A DNA stretch of 64,000 nucleotides from Flavobacteriales bacterium (lineage in GTDB: Bacteria > Bacteroidota > Bacteroidia > Flavobacteriales_F > PHOS-HE28), in the NCBI GenBank assembly GCA_016702645.1, contig JADJDP010000007.1:1-64000 (forward strand), written 5' to 3'. Both the position numbers and the translations under genes were made by a program. The notes below the pieces were generated by a model. That model was not told the DNA's origin, did no database searches, and saw nothing but the letters and a program-made list of their open reading frames with translations. Every line of letters starts with the position of its first letter. Position 1 is the stretch's first letter. Of the stretch, positions 45,873 to 54,557 are shown piece after piece.

Positions 45873-47897
45873 ATGTCCACCGCTGTCGCTTCCGACCTCT
45901 CCCTTTTCCAGCAATCCATCCGCGAAGGCATCCCGGATGTCCTTCCGCCTGCGCGACCATTGGATCCTTCCGTGAGCCACGCACCCAAGCGCAAGGACAT
46001 CCTCACCGCCGAAGAGAAGAAACTCGCGCTGCGGAACGCACTTCGGTACTTCCCCAAGAAGCACCACGCAACGCTGGCATCGGAGTTCGCACAGGAGTTG
46101 AAAGAGTTCGGTCGCATCTACATGTACCGCTTGCGTCCGGAGCACCCGATGCACGCACGACCGATCACGGACTATCCTGCGCAATGCCAACAGGCCGCCG
46201 CGATCATGCTCATGATCCAGAACAACCTGGATCCCGCCGTGGCGCAACACCCGCACGAACTGATCACCTATGGCGGCAACGGGGCGGTCTTCCAGAACTG
46301 GGCGCAATACCGCCTGGTGATGAAGTACCTGAGCGAAATGACCGAGGAGCAGACGCTGGTGATGTACAGCGGCCATCCGCTGGGCCTCTTCCCCAGCCAC
46401 GCCGATGCGCCGCGCGTGGTGGTGACCAACGGCATGGTGATCCCCAACTACAGCAAGCCCGATGATTGGGAGCGCATGAACGCGCTGGGTGTTTCGCAAT
46501 ACGGCCAGATGACGGCGGGCAGCTACATGTACATCGGTCCGCAAGGGATCGTGCATGGCACCACGATCACGGTGCTCAACGCATGCCGCATGTTGAAGGA
46601 GCCGGGAGCGAGCGGAAAGTTGTTCGTCACGAGCGGCCTGGGCGGCATGAGCGGCGCTCAACCCAAAGCGGGCAACATCGCTGGTGTGGTCACCATTTGC
46701 GCGGAGGTGAACGCCACCGCTGCGCACAAGCGCCACTCGCAGGGTTGGGTGGATGAAGTCATCGACGATGTGGACGCGTGCATCGATGCGGCACTAGCGT
46801 GGCAGCAAAAAGGCGAAGCACACAGCATTGCCTTCCTCGGCAACATCGTGGACCTCTGGGAACGACTTGCCGAGCGCAACATCAAGGTCGATCTAGGCAG
46901 CGACCAGACCAGCTTGCACAATCCGTGGGCCGGTGGTTACTACCCGGTGGGCTTGAGCTATGAGGAGAGCAACGCGCTCATCGTGAAGGATCCGGAAGCC
47001 TTCAAACAGCGTGTGCAGGAAACACTGCGCAGGCATGTGGCCGCGGTGAACAAGCTCGCAGCTCAGGGCATGTACTTCTTCGATTACGGCAATGCCTTCC
47101 TGTTGGAGAGCAAGCGCGCGGGTGCGGACATCGGTGGAATGAATGGGGAAGAGTTCCGCTACCCCAGCTACGTGGAGGACATCATGGGGCCGATGTGTTT
47201 CGATCATGGCTTCGGACCCTTCCGCTGGGTTTGTACCAGCGGCGATCCGAAGGACCTGGCAACGAGCGACCGCATCGCTGGAGATGTATTGGAGGCGATG
47301 TTGAAGGAAGCACCGACCGAGATCGCGCAGCAGATCGCCGACAACCTGCATTGGATCCGCAACGCGCAACAGAACAAATTGGTGGTGGGCAGTCAGGCCC
47401 GCATCCTCTACGCCGATAGCGAAGGGCGTGTGCGCATCGCGGAAGCCTTCAACAAGGCGATCAAGGATGGAAGTATTTCCGCGCCGATCGTACTGGGCCG
47501 CGACCACCACGACGTGAGCGGCACCGACAGTCCCTACCGAGAGACCAGCAACATCCGCGACGGATCCCGCTTCACCGCGGATATGGCCGTGCAGAATTTC
47601 GTCGGCGATGCCTTCCGGGGCGCGACGTGGATCAGCTTGCACAACGGCGGCGGCGTGGGCTGGGGCGAAGTGATCAACGGCGGCTTCGGCATGGTGCTGG
47701 ACGGCAGCGGCGACAGTGACCGTCGCCTGAAGGCCATGCTCCACTGGGATGTGAACAACGGCATCGCCCGCAGGGCATGGGCCCGCAACCCGAACGCCGT
47801 GTGGAGCATCGAGCAGGAAATGAAGCGCACGCCCTTACTGAAGGTGACCTTGCCGAACGAAGCGGAGGATGACCTGATCGATCGTTCGTTGACCTGA
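45873..47897 (+). CDS. hutU: Urocanate hydratase
   Basis: The protein has 674 residues, the long Bacteroidota form. It hydrates urocanate to imidazolonepropionate in histidine degradation, with NAD+ as bound electrophile. Conserved stretches include YGGNGAVFQNWAQYRLVMKY, TLVMYSGHPLGLFPSHADAP, the NAD region TSGLGGMSGAQPKAGNIAGV and the C-terminal SLHNGGGVGWGEVINGGFGM. No other hut gene is in view. The frame is intact over 2 kb, in contrast with several neighbours. Confidence 0.94.
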   Translation: MSTAVASDLSLFQQSIREGIPDVLPPARPLDPSVSHAPKRKDILTAEEKKLALRNALRYFPKKHHATLASEFAQELKEFGRIYMYRLRPEHPMHARPITDYPAQCQQAAAIMLMIQNNLDPAVAQHPHELITYGGNGAVFQNWAQYRLVMKYLSEMTEEQTLVMYSGHPLGLFPSHADAPRVVVTNGMVIPNYSKPDDWERMNALGVSQYGQMTAGSYMYIGPQGIVHGTTITVLNACRMLKEPGASGKLFVTSGLGGMSGAQPKAGNIAGVVTICAEVNATAAHKRHSQGWVDEVIDDVDACIDAALAWQQKGEAHSIAFLGNIVDLWERLAERNIKVDLGSDQTSLHNPWAGGYYPVGLSYEESNALIVKDPEAFKQRVQETLRRHVAAVNKLAAQGMYFFDYGNAFLLESKRAGADIGGMNGEEFRYPSYVEDIMGPMCFDHGFGPFRWVCTSGDPKDLATSDRIAGDVLEAMLKEAPTEIAQQIADNLHWIRNAQQNKLVVGSQARILYADSEGRVRIAEAFNKAIKDGSISAPIVLGRDHHDVSGTDSPYRETSNIRDGSRFTADMAVQNFVGDAFRGATWISLHNGGGVGWGEVINGGFGMVLDGSGDSDRRLKAMLHWDVNNGIARRAWARNPNAVWSIEQEMKRTPLLKVTLPNEAEDDLIDRSLT

Positions 47898-47992
47898 GGA
47901 GAAGGACTAATTTTCGGTGATACCCAACCTCCGCCCATTCCTCTCCGTGTTTGGGGTTGAACCGCAAGACCCACCATTCCAAACGCCCCCTC

Positions 47993-49351
47993 ATGAGAAC
48001 TCTTTTGCGCTCCTTGTCCTTCGGCCTCGGGACCGCGATCGGCCTAGCCGCCCTCGCCCAGCCGCTCCCCCCTTACACCGTTATCGTTGCTGGCTACGTG
48101 GCCGGTTGCACGCCGAACAGCTCGGTGAACATCACCACCGTACAGAACACCCAACCCGCCATCGACATCGATGTTCCGCTGGATTCGAACTGCGGATTTT
48201 CCATTGACCTCTTGATGGACTCCTACCAGGGTTGGTTCGTGATCACCACACCGTGCTTGGGTGCGATACAAAGCGTTACGGGCACCTACACGGTAAACGC
48301 GCTCGATAGCACCGTTGTGTTCGTGACGATCAACTGCGGCAGTGCCACAACGGACTGTCTTGGCGTGGTAGGTGGTAGTGCACTGCCTGGTACCGCCTGC
48401 ACCAACTTCCTGGGTGTTGTCGGGACTTGGACAACGAACTGCATCTGCGACACGGATACGACCTCAGGTACACTCGATTGCATGGGCGTTCCCGGCGGCT
48501 CCGACCTGCCCGGTACGCCCTGCGGTTTCCCGAACGGCATCAGCGGCATATGGAGCGCTGATTGTATTTGCGATCCCGACACCACGAATGGCGGTGCCGA
48601 CTGCTTGGGGATCCTGAACGGACCCGACTTGCCCGGCGCACCTTGCCAGAGCCCCTTCACGGGTGAGAACGGATACTGGAGCGCGGATTGCATCTGCATC
48701 CCGGACAGTACCACGCTCGATTGCCAAGCTGGATTCTGGGTCTTCCAGGCCTATGCGATCGACAGCCTGAACCCCAACGGAAGCGCTACCCCGATCCCGA
48801 ACGAACTGTGGATCTGGAACACGAGCATTGGAAACGGACCCATGCAGTACTTCTGGAACTTCGGTGATGGAAGCAGTTCCACCGAAGAATTCCCCACGCA
48901 CTTCTACCCCAATGGCGGACCCTACATGATTTGCCTCACGATCACCGATGCCAGTTGCACCAGCACGAGTTGCGACTCCATTTCCATCGACGGTGATGGC
49001 ATGTACACTGGCATGATCCTGGAGCAGAACTATGCTCGCGCCGGCTTCACCATCAACGTATTGCAAGCGTTGCCAACCGGTATGGGCGAGCAACCCGTCC
49101 TTGCCAACACCGCACTCTGGCCGAACCCCGTGGCGGAGGAACTGAACCTCAGCTTCAACACCACCGTGCGCGGTAGCGTGCCGATGAGCATCATTGACCT
49201 CAACGGCCATGTGGTGAACACAACGAACGTGTCCATCACGAACGGCACCAACCGTGTGGGTGTGCCTGTGAACGACCTGGCACCGGGAATGTACCTGGTC
49301 CGCTTCGGAACCGGAACGCATGCGGTGACCCTGCGGTTCGTGAAGCATTAA
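47993..49351 (+). CDS. T9SS-secreted PKD-domain protein, paralog 1
   Basis: The protein has 452 residues from the ATG at 47993 (MRTLLRSLSFGLGTAIGLAA, cleavage near ALAQ). A first beta domain is followed by three or four short Cys repeats of the form DCxGxxxGxxLPGxxC (GGSALPGTACTNFLGVVGTW; GGSDLPGTPCGFPNGISG). A PKD domain (FWNFGDGSSSTEEFPTHFYP, NGGPYMICLTITDASC) comes next. The T9SS type A sorting domain runs from LANTALWPNPVAEELNLSF to LVRFGTGTHAVTLRFVKH. It shares its whole C-terminal part with the next gene. The ligand is unknown. A TAATTTTC box at 47908 may be its promoter. Confidence 0.85.
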   Translation: MRTLLRSLSFGLGTAIGLAALAQPLPPYTVIVAGYVAGCTPNSSVNITTVQNTQPAIDIDVPLDSNCGFSIDLLMDSYQGWFVITTPCLGAIQSVTGTYTVNALDSTVVFVTINCGSATTDCLGVVGGSALPGTACTNFLGVVGTWTTNCICDTDTTSGTLDCMGVPGGSDLPGTPCGFPNGISGIWSADCICDPDTTNGGADCLGILNGPDLPGAPCQSPFTGENGYWSADCICIPDSTTLDCQAGFWVFQAYAIDSLNPNGSATPIPNELWIWNTSIGNGPMQYFWNFGDGSSSTEEFPTHFYPNGGPYMICLTITDASCTSTSCDSISIDGDGMYTGMILEQNYARAGFTINVLQALPTGMGEQPVLANTALWPNPVAEELNLSFNTTVRGSVPMSIIDLNGHVVNTTNVSITNGTNRVGVPVNDLAPGMYLVRFGTGTHAVTLRFVKH

Positions 49352-49370
49352 CAGCGACCTGATCCGCGAA

Positions 49371-49402
49371 GGGCGTCCACTCGAAAGGTGGGCGCCCCTT
49401 TT
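49371..49402 (+). terminator. Rho-independent terminator between the two PKD paralogs
   Basis: GGGCGTCCAC (49371-49380) pairs with GTGGGCGCCC (49388-49397), one G-U pair, loop TCGAAAG, and CTTTT follows directly. Confidence 0.8.
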
Positions 49403-49513
49403 CTTTCCAGGCTCCCGTGGGTTCCCGGAGATCATTGTGCGCCGTAATTTTCCTCGGACCCAACCCCGTGCCGCTTCCCCGTGTATGTGATCGAACACAA
49501 CCCAAGGCCTCCC

Positions 49514-51578
49514 ATGAGATCCATCATCCGCCCCTGCGCCCTCGTACAGCGCTGCCGTCTTCGGTATGGCCGCCACAGCGCAGACCACCGTGACGATCAC
49601 CGGTACGGTTTCCCCCTGTGTGGGCCTCAGCTATACGGTATACATCATGTCCAACACAGCCCCCGTGCTTATGGACTCGGTGCAAACCGGACCCGGTTGC
49701 GCCTTCAGCTACACGTTCAACCCGATCGAAACGCAAGGCACCGTGACGGTGAGCACCTCCTGCGACGGTGGACTGACCTTCGTGAGCGCAACGGGAAGCT
49801 GGACCCCCTTCTTTCCTGTGGTCAACATCGATCTCGCTTGCAATGGTGGCTCGGGTCCGTTGAACGATGAGTGCTACAACGCCAGCTACATCGTACCAAG
49901 TGCCTCATGCAATCCCACCGCTGGCACTCTTGTGGACGCCACGGAGTCCTTCTCGCCGAACGAATGCGCGGGATTCGTTTCCGGCACCGCGAACGATGTG
50001 TGGTATTGGTTCGTTGCAACCGGCACCACAAGCACTGTTCAAGCGGATGGCGATGGCGACCTGGACGTTGTCCTCGAACTGTTCATCGATAGCTGTAGCA
50101 CCGCAGCTCCCATAGAATGCTCGGACAACACGTTCGACGGAGGTCTTGAAGAATTCACCTTCGCCACCACAGCGGGTCAATCCTATTTCTACCGCATCTA
50201 CGAATTCACCCCCGGCACGCCTGCGACCACCTTCACCTTCACCACCTGCGTGATCGGCGACAACAGCGTGTTCGATTGTGAAGGCACGCCCGGTGGAACG
50301 GCATTGCCGGGTACCCCATGCGATGATGGCAACGCCTCCACGGTCAACGACCTATGGTCCCCGACCTGCGTGTGTACGGGCACCTTCATACCGCCTTGCA
50401 ACGCATGCTTCACAGCAACATCGAACCAGCCGTGGGTGATCGACTTCAGCAATTGCACGAGTGGCGGTAGCGCTCCTTACACCTTCGTGTGGACCTTCAG
50501 CGACGGCACCGTAAGCACCATCGGGAGCCCGACGTGGACCGTGGTGGTAGAGGGTGAATACATCGCCTGCCTGACCATTGCAGACATCAACGGTTGCACG
50601 AGCACCACCTGCGATACCTTTTCCGTTGACGCCAATGGCGGTGTCACCACCGGCTTCGTCCCGTGCACCGCGTGCATCGATGTGGTACCCGCGACCGATG
50701 GTCCTGCCGGGCCGTTGTTGCCCTGGACGGTTTTCGCCAACAATTGCTCCACAGGCGGCCCCAGCCAATACACCTACAACATTTCATGGGGCGACGGTGT
50801 GGACAACGGACCGAACCCCCATGTGTACACCCAGCCCGGCGGTTACATGGTGTGCATCATCATGACAAGCGCCAACGGATGCGCCAGCGTTGCGTGTGAT
50901 AGCGTGTATGTGGATGATGATGGCACGATCGACCCTGCAGCTCCTTGCAACGCCGGTTTCTGGGTGATGCAAGCCTACGAGACCGACAGCCTTAACCCGA
51001 ACGTGGGCCAGCCGATCCCCAACGAGTTGTGGGTGTGGAACCTCAGCAGCGGTGGTAGTGGCAACTACCAGTTCTTCTGGGACTTCGGTGATGGCACTTC
51101 CTCCACCGACCCCTTCCCAACGCACTTCTACGCGAACGGTGGACCCTACCAACTGTGCCTGACCATTTTCGACAGCAACGGCTGCGAAGACACTGCATGT
51201 GATTCCGTTTCCGTGGATGACAACGGCATCTACACCGGCATGATCCTCGAGGACAACTACGCACGCTCCGGCTTCACCATCCGTGTGCTCAACCTGCTTC
51301 CCACGAGCATTGCCGAAGCGCCCGCCTTCGAGAACACCGCGCTGTGGCCCAATCCCGTGGAGGATGTATTGAACCTGAGCTTCAACACCACGATGAACGG
51401 CAACGTACCGATGAGCATCATCGATCTCAATGGTCGTGTGGCGAGTTCCACCAACGTGCGCATCACCGGCGGTGGCAACCGGATCGAAATACCCGTGACC
51501 GATCTGGCGCAGGGCATGTACCTGCTCCGTTTCGGCAACGACGAGAACGCAGTGAGCTTCCGCTTCGTGAAGCGGTAG
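49514..51578 (+). CDS. T9SS-secreted PKD-domain protein, paralog 2 (frameshift in the signal peptide)
   Basis: The ATG at 49514 gives MRSIIRPCAL. A frame change near 49545 then leads to SYSAAVFGMAATAQTTVTIT, restoring a signal peptide. The product is about 687 residues. It has a beta domain, one LPGTPCDDGNASTVNDLWSP Cys repeat, three PKD domains (FVWTFSDGTVSTIGSPTWTV; YNISWGDGVDNGPNPHVYTQ; FFWDFGDGTSSTDPFPTHFY) and a sorting domain ending LLRFGNDENAVSFRFVKR. It is longer than paralog 1 by two PKD domains. A TAATTTTC box at 49445 mirrors the one before paralog 1. A strong terminator follows at 51600. Confidence 0.83.
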
Positions 51579-51599
51579 TTCCGATCGAACACTGTCGGG

Positions 51600-51628
51600 G
51601 GGCTTCCGCTGAAAGGCGGAAGCCCTTT
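51600..51628 (+). terminator. Rho-independent terminator after PKD paralog 2
   Basis: GGGCTTCCGC (51600-51609) pairs perfectly with GCGGAAGCCC (51616-51625), loop TGAAAG, followed by TTT. It separates the T9SS gene from the ECF sigma gene 12 bases further on. Confidence 0.85.
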
Positions 51629-51640
51629 GGCACATAAGGC

Positions 51641-52201
51641 ATGGTACACGAAACGCTCATAGCCCGATGCGTCCGCGAGGAGCCGAAGGCGCAGTATGAG
51701 CTCTACCGTGCCCTGCACCCGCAGATGATGGCGATCTGCAACCGCTACGAACGCAACAAGCAGGACGCCGTGGCACGCATGAACCAGGGCTTCCTCAAGA
51801 TCCTCACGAACCTGGACAAGCGTCGCCCCGATGTGCCCTTCGAACTCTGGACCCGTCGCGTGATGATCAACACTGTGATCGACGATTTCCGCCAGCAGCG
51901 TATGCGTAAGGAGCAGGAAACATTGGACGCACCCTTGGACAACACCGACCACGCCGACGCCAACGATTACTTGCGCCACATGGAAGCCGATGCGTTCGCA
52001 GCGCTGCTGCAACGCGTTCCGGAAATGTCGCGGCGTGTATTCAACCTCTTCGCCATCGACGGCTACGCGCACCAGGAGATCGCCGACATGCTCGGCATCA
52101 GTGAAGGCACATCGAAATGGCACGTGTCGCATGCGCGACAGGTGCTTCAAACAGCATTGGGCCGCATGGCCGTTCCCACCGTCAAGACCGTATCGCGATG
52201 A
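51641..52201 (+). CDS. ECF-family RNA polymerase sigma factor
   Basis: The protein has 186 residues. Region 2 reads AQYELYRALHPQMMAICNRY, then NQGFLKILTNLDKRRPDVPF and ELWTRRVMINTVIDDFRQQR. Region 4 is LLQRVPEMSRRVFNLFAIDG with the helix-turn-helix YAHQEIADMLGISEGTSKWH. Bacteroidota have many such factors. Its stop overlaps the next gene's start (ATGA), which encodes its likely anti-sigma partner. Relation to the PorX-linked SigP is possible but not shown. Confidence 0.9.
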   Translation: MVHETLIARCVREEPKAQYELYRALHPQMMAICNRYERNKQDAVARMNQGFLKILTNLDKRRPDVPFELWTRRVMINTVIDDFRQQRMRKEQETLDAPLDNTDHADANDYLRHMEADAFAALLQRVPEMSRRVFNLFAIDGYAHQEIADMLGISEGTSKWHVSHARQVLQTALGRMAVPTVKTVSR

Positions 52202-53888
52202 ACACGAACAACGAATTCGACGAGCTGGCCCGGCAGAAACTGGGTGAGCAGGTCTTCCCCTACGAGGAGGCCCACTGGCTCGAGGCCCAGCGCATGATAG
52301 CCGCGAAGGGCAAGCGCCGCCGGGGCGGAGCGCTTTGGTTTGTGGCCGGCGCAGCGGTGCTCGTGGTGGGTGCATGGCTGCTGTGGCCTGCGGAAGGAAC
52401 GAACGTGGTGAACAGAACGAAGGAAGTGGCGGTGACGAGTGCCGAACAAGTAGCGCCCGTAGCGAAACAAGGTGGTCGAAACGAACGCCGACAATGGCTC
52501 GAAGGAGGAAGCGGCGAGGGCTGTGAAACCAGGAAGTGACCTTCAACGAAGAAACTCTCACCGCCAGCACGACGCTCGATCGTGCGACCAAGGACCAACC
52601 GACGACGATCCAGCGCAAAGGCCAGGCTGAAGAAACTCGCACGAGCGGATCACCAACAAAGAGCATCGAACCTGCCCCAGAAGCAACTCTTCCTGTCACC
52701 CCTTCCATCGGGATCGATGTGGGTACTTCCAGGGCGATGGATCCGGATGTACCAGCGGCCGACGACGCATCAGCGCTGGATACGACCCAGGATGGCGGGA
52801 GCGAGGCAACGAACACGAGCACCAGTGGAGCTGAAGGCGACCCGACGATGAGCGTTGCCTTGATCGCTACCACAGCGATCACAGGTGGCGAAGAACCCAC
52901 GATAACGGAGCCGGCACCCCCAGAGGCCCTTGCTACTGAGGACACCAACGCCGCATCCAACGATAGCGCTGCGACAGAAGATCGCGGTGCGGAGATCGCT
53001 GTTGCGAGCCAAGCGGAAGCGTCCACGACCCCAGCAGCCGTAAGCGACAGCGCGACCGCCTTGATCCCGAACGATCCGGTCACCAGTACTCCGCAACCTG
53101 CTGCCATCCCTCCACCGATCATCGGTGCGCGTGCGCCTTGGGAAATCGGCTTGGTAGGTGGTCTCTTCAACACGACAAGCACATATACCGGTGGCACAAG
53201 CGACACGTGGGATGTGGATGCGCAACGCACACCGGCCTTCGGTGCCGAGATGATGCACATGGGCCGCAACTTCGGGATCGGCGGTGGGTTGCACTACGGC
53301 ACCTACGCTGATCGGCTGATCACTCCTGAGGAATACCGGACCATCATCTCCACCAACCAGACCTGGTCGCTGATCTTCGTGGATACCACGGTGCTCGTCA
53401 TCACCGGCACGTTCACCGACTCATCGGGCCAGATCTTCCATACCGGGCAAAACGTGAACATCACCGTGGGCCAGTTGCGCTCCGATCTGGACAGCACCTT
53501 GAGTTCCGTTCGTATCCGCGAAGCACGGGAGCGTATCAATCGCACCAGCTACTTCGAAGTGCCATTGCTCCTGGACGCACACCTTGTGCAAGGCCGGTGG
53601 AGCCTCGGCGTCCGAGGCGGCCCTACGGTGGGCATGCTCACCCAGCGACAGGGATCCATTCCCAGCGATGGCGAAGGCTACACGGACTTCAACGATGTCG
53701 CCATGCGCACATGGACGCTCGGCTGGACGGCCCGCGCTTATGTGCGCTACCGCTTCAACAGCGCGTGGAGCGTGGGTATCGAGCCGGCCGCTCGTGGGCA
53801 ATTGATGGACAGCTTCGAGGAACAGGGCATCACGCGCCGATCCAACGCGATCGGTTGTATGCTCAGCCTGAGCTACCGCTTGCCCTAG
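52198..53888 (+). CDS. Anti-sigma-like protein fused to an outer-membrane-type beta-barrel (two frameshifts)
   Basis: The N-terminus NEFDELARQKLGEQVFPYEE is the cytoplasmic lead found in Bacteroidota anti-sigma-like proteins, followed by one membrane helix at about 44-66 (ALWFVAGAAVLVVGAWLLWP). A Thr/Ala/Glu/Ser-rich segment of over 200 residues, probably disordered, leads to a C-terminal domain from about residue 315 (PWEIGLVGGLFNTTSTYTGG, TWTLGWTARAYVRYRFNSAW, ending CMLSLSYRLP with an aromatic-rich last strand) like PorT-type barrels. Frames change near 52475 and again near 52535. The joined length is about 560 residues. Coupling with the ECF gene is by ATGA overlap. The topology suggests one chain crossing the inner membrane and reaching the outer membrane. 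Confidence 0.7.
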
Positions 53889-54026
53889 AGGCGTTGCACC
53901 GGAAATGGACCGGCGGCAGTGTGAACGCAAGGTCCGTCAGTAGGTATTCACGTTCATTTCCGTCCATTCACGGTTCGCATTTCCGCAACCCCGGAAGCAC
54001 GATCTTGTGCGCGCTAGCATCGCGCC

Positions 54027-54557
54027 ATGGAAGATCTCGAACACCTATCGGCTTTCATACGCCCCGGCGTACTGCGTGCGGTGATCGAGATCAGCGCTGG
54101 TGCCGCTGACAAGCGCGAGTATGACCCTTTAACAGGCACCTTCCCAGTGAACCTGCGCAACGGCAAGCCCCGCCGCATCCGCTTCCTCCCCTACCCGGCC
54201 AACTACGGCTTCATTCCCGGCACACGCATGCATAAGGACCAGGGCGGCGATGGGGATGCGGTGGACGTGTTCGTGATCTGCGGTGCGCTACCCAGCGGAA
54301 CGATGATCGAGGTGGAACCCATCGGGATCATCGAGCTGCTCGATGCTGGTGAACGCGACGACAAGCTCATCGCCCTGCCCATGGATCCCTCATTGCGGAC
54401 GTTGGAAGCCTTGGACATTCACGAGCTGCCATCTGCAGCACGCGAGATCCTGGTGACCTGGTTGTTGAACTACGATCCCGAGGATGGTGCGCAGTTGGTC
54501 GGCGTGAAAGGCAAAGCGGATGCGCTCGCGACGATCGAGCGATGGCTTACCCCCTGA
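54027..54557 (+). CDS. ppa: Inorganic pyrophosphatase, family I
   Basis: The protein has 176 residues. It cleaves PPi to two Pi in the cytoplasm, pulling biosynthetic reactions forward. Conserved active-site stretches are EISAGAADKREYD (Glu/Lys), FLPYPANYGFIPGTR and the Asp cluster GGDGDAVDVFVIC, followed by IIELLDAGERDDKLIALP. The length is as usual for the family. Its stop region overlaps the end of the convergent pheT gene by 11 bases. A 138-base gap before it has no other feature. Confidence 0.92.
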   Translation: MEDLEHLSAFIRPGVLRAVIEISAGAADKREYDPLTGTFPVNLRNGKPRRIRFLPYPANYGFIPGTRMHKDQGGDGDAVDVFVICGALPSGTMIEVEPIGIIELLDAGERDDKLIALPMDPSLRTLEALDIHELPSAAREILVTWLLNYDPEDGAQLVGVKGKADALATIERWLTP

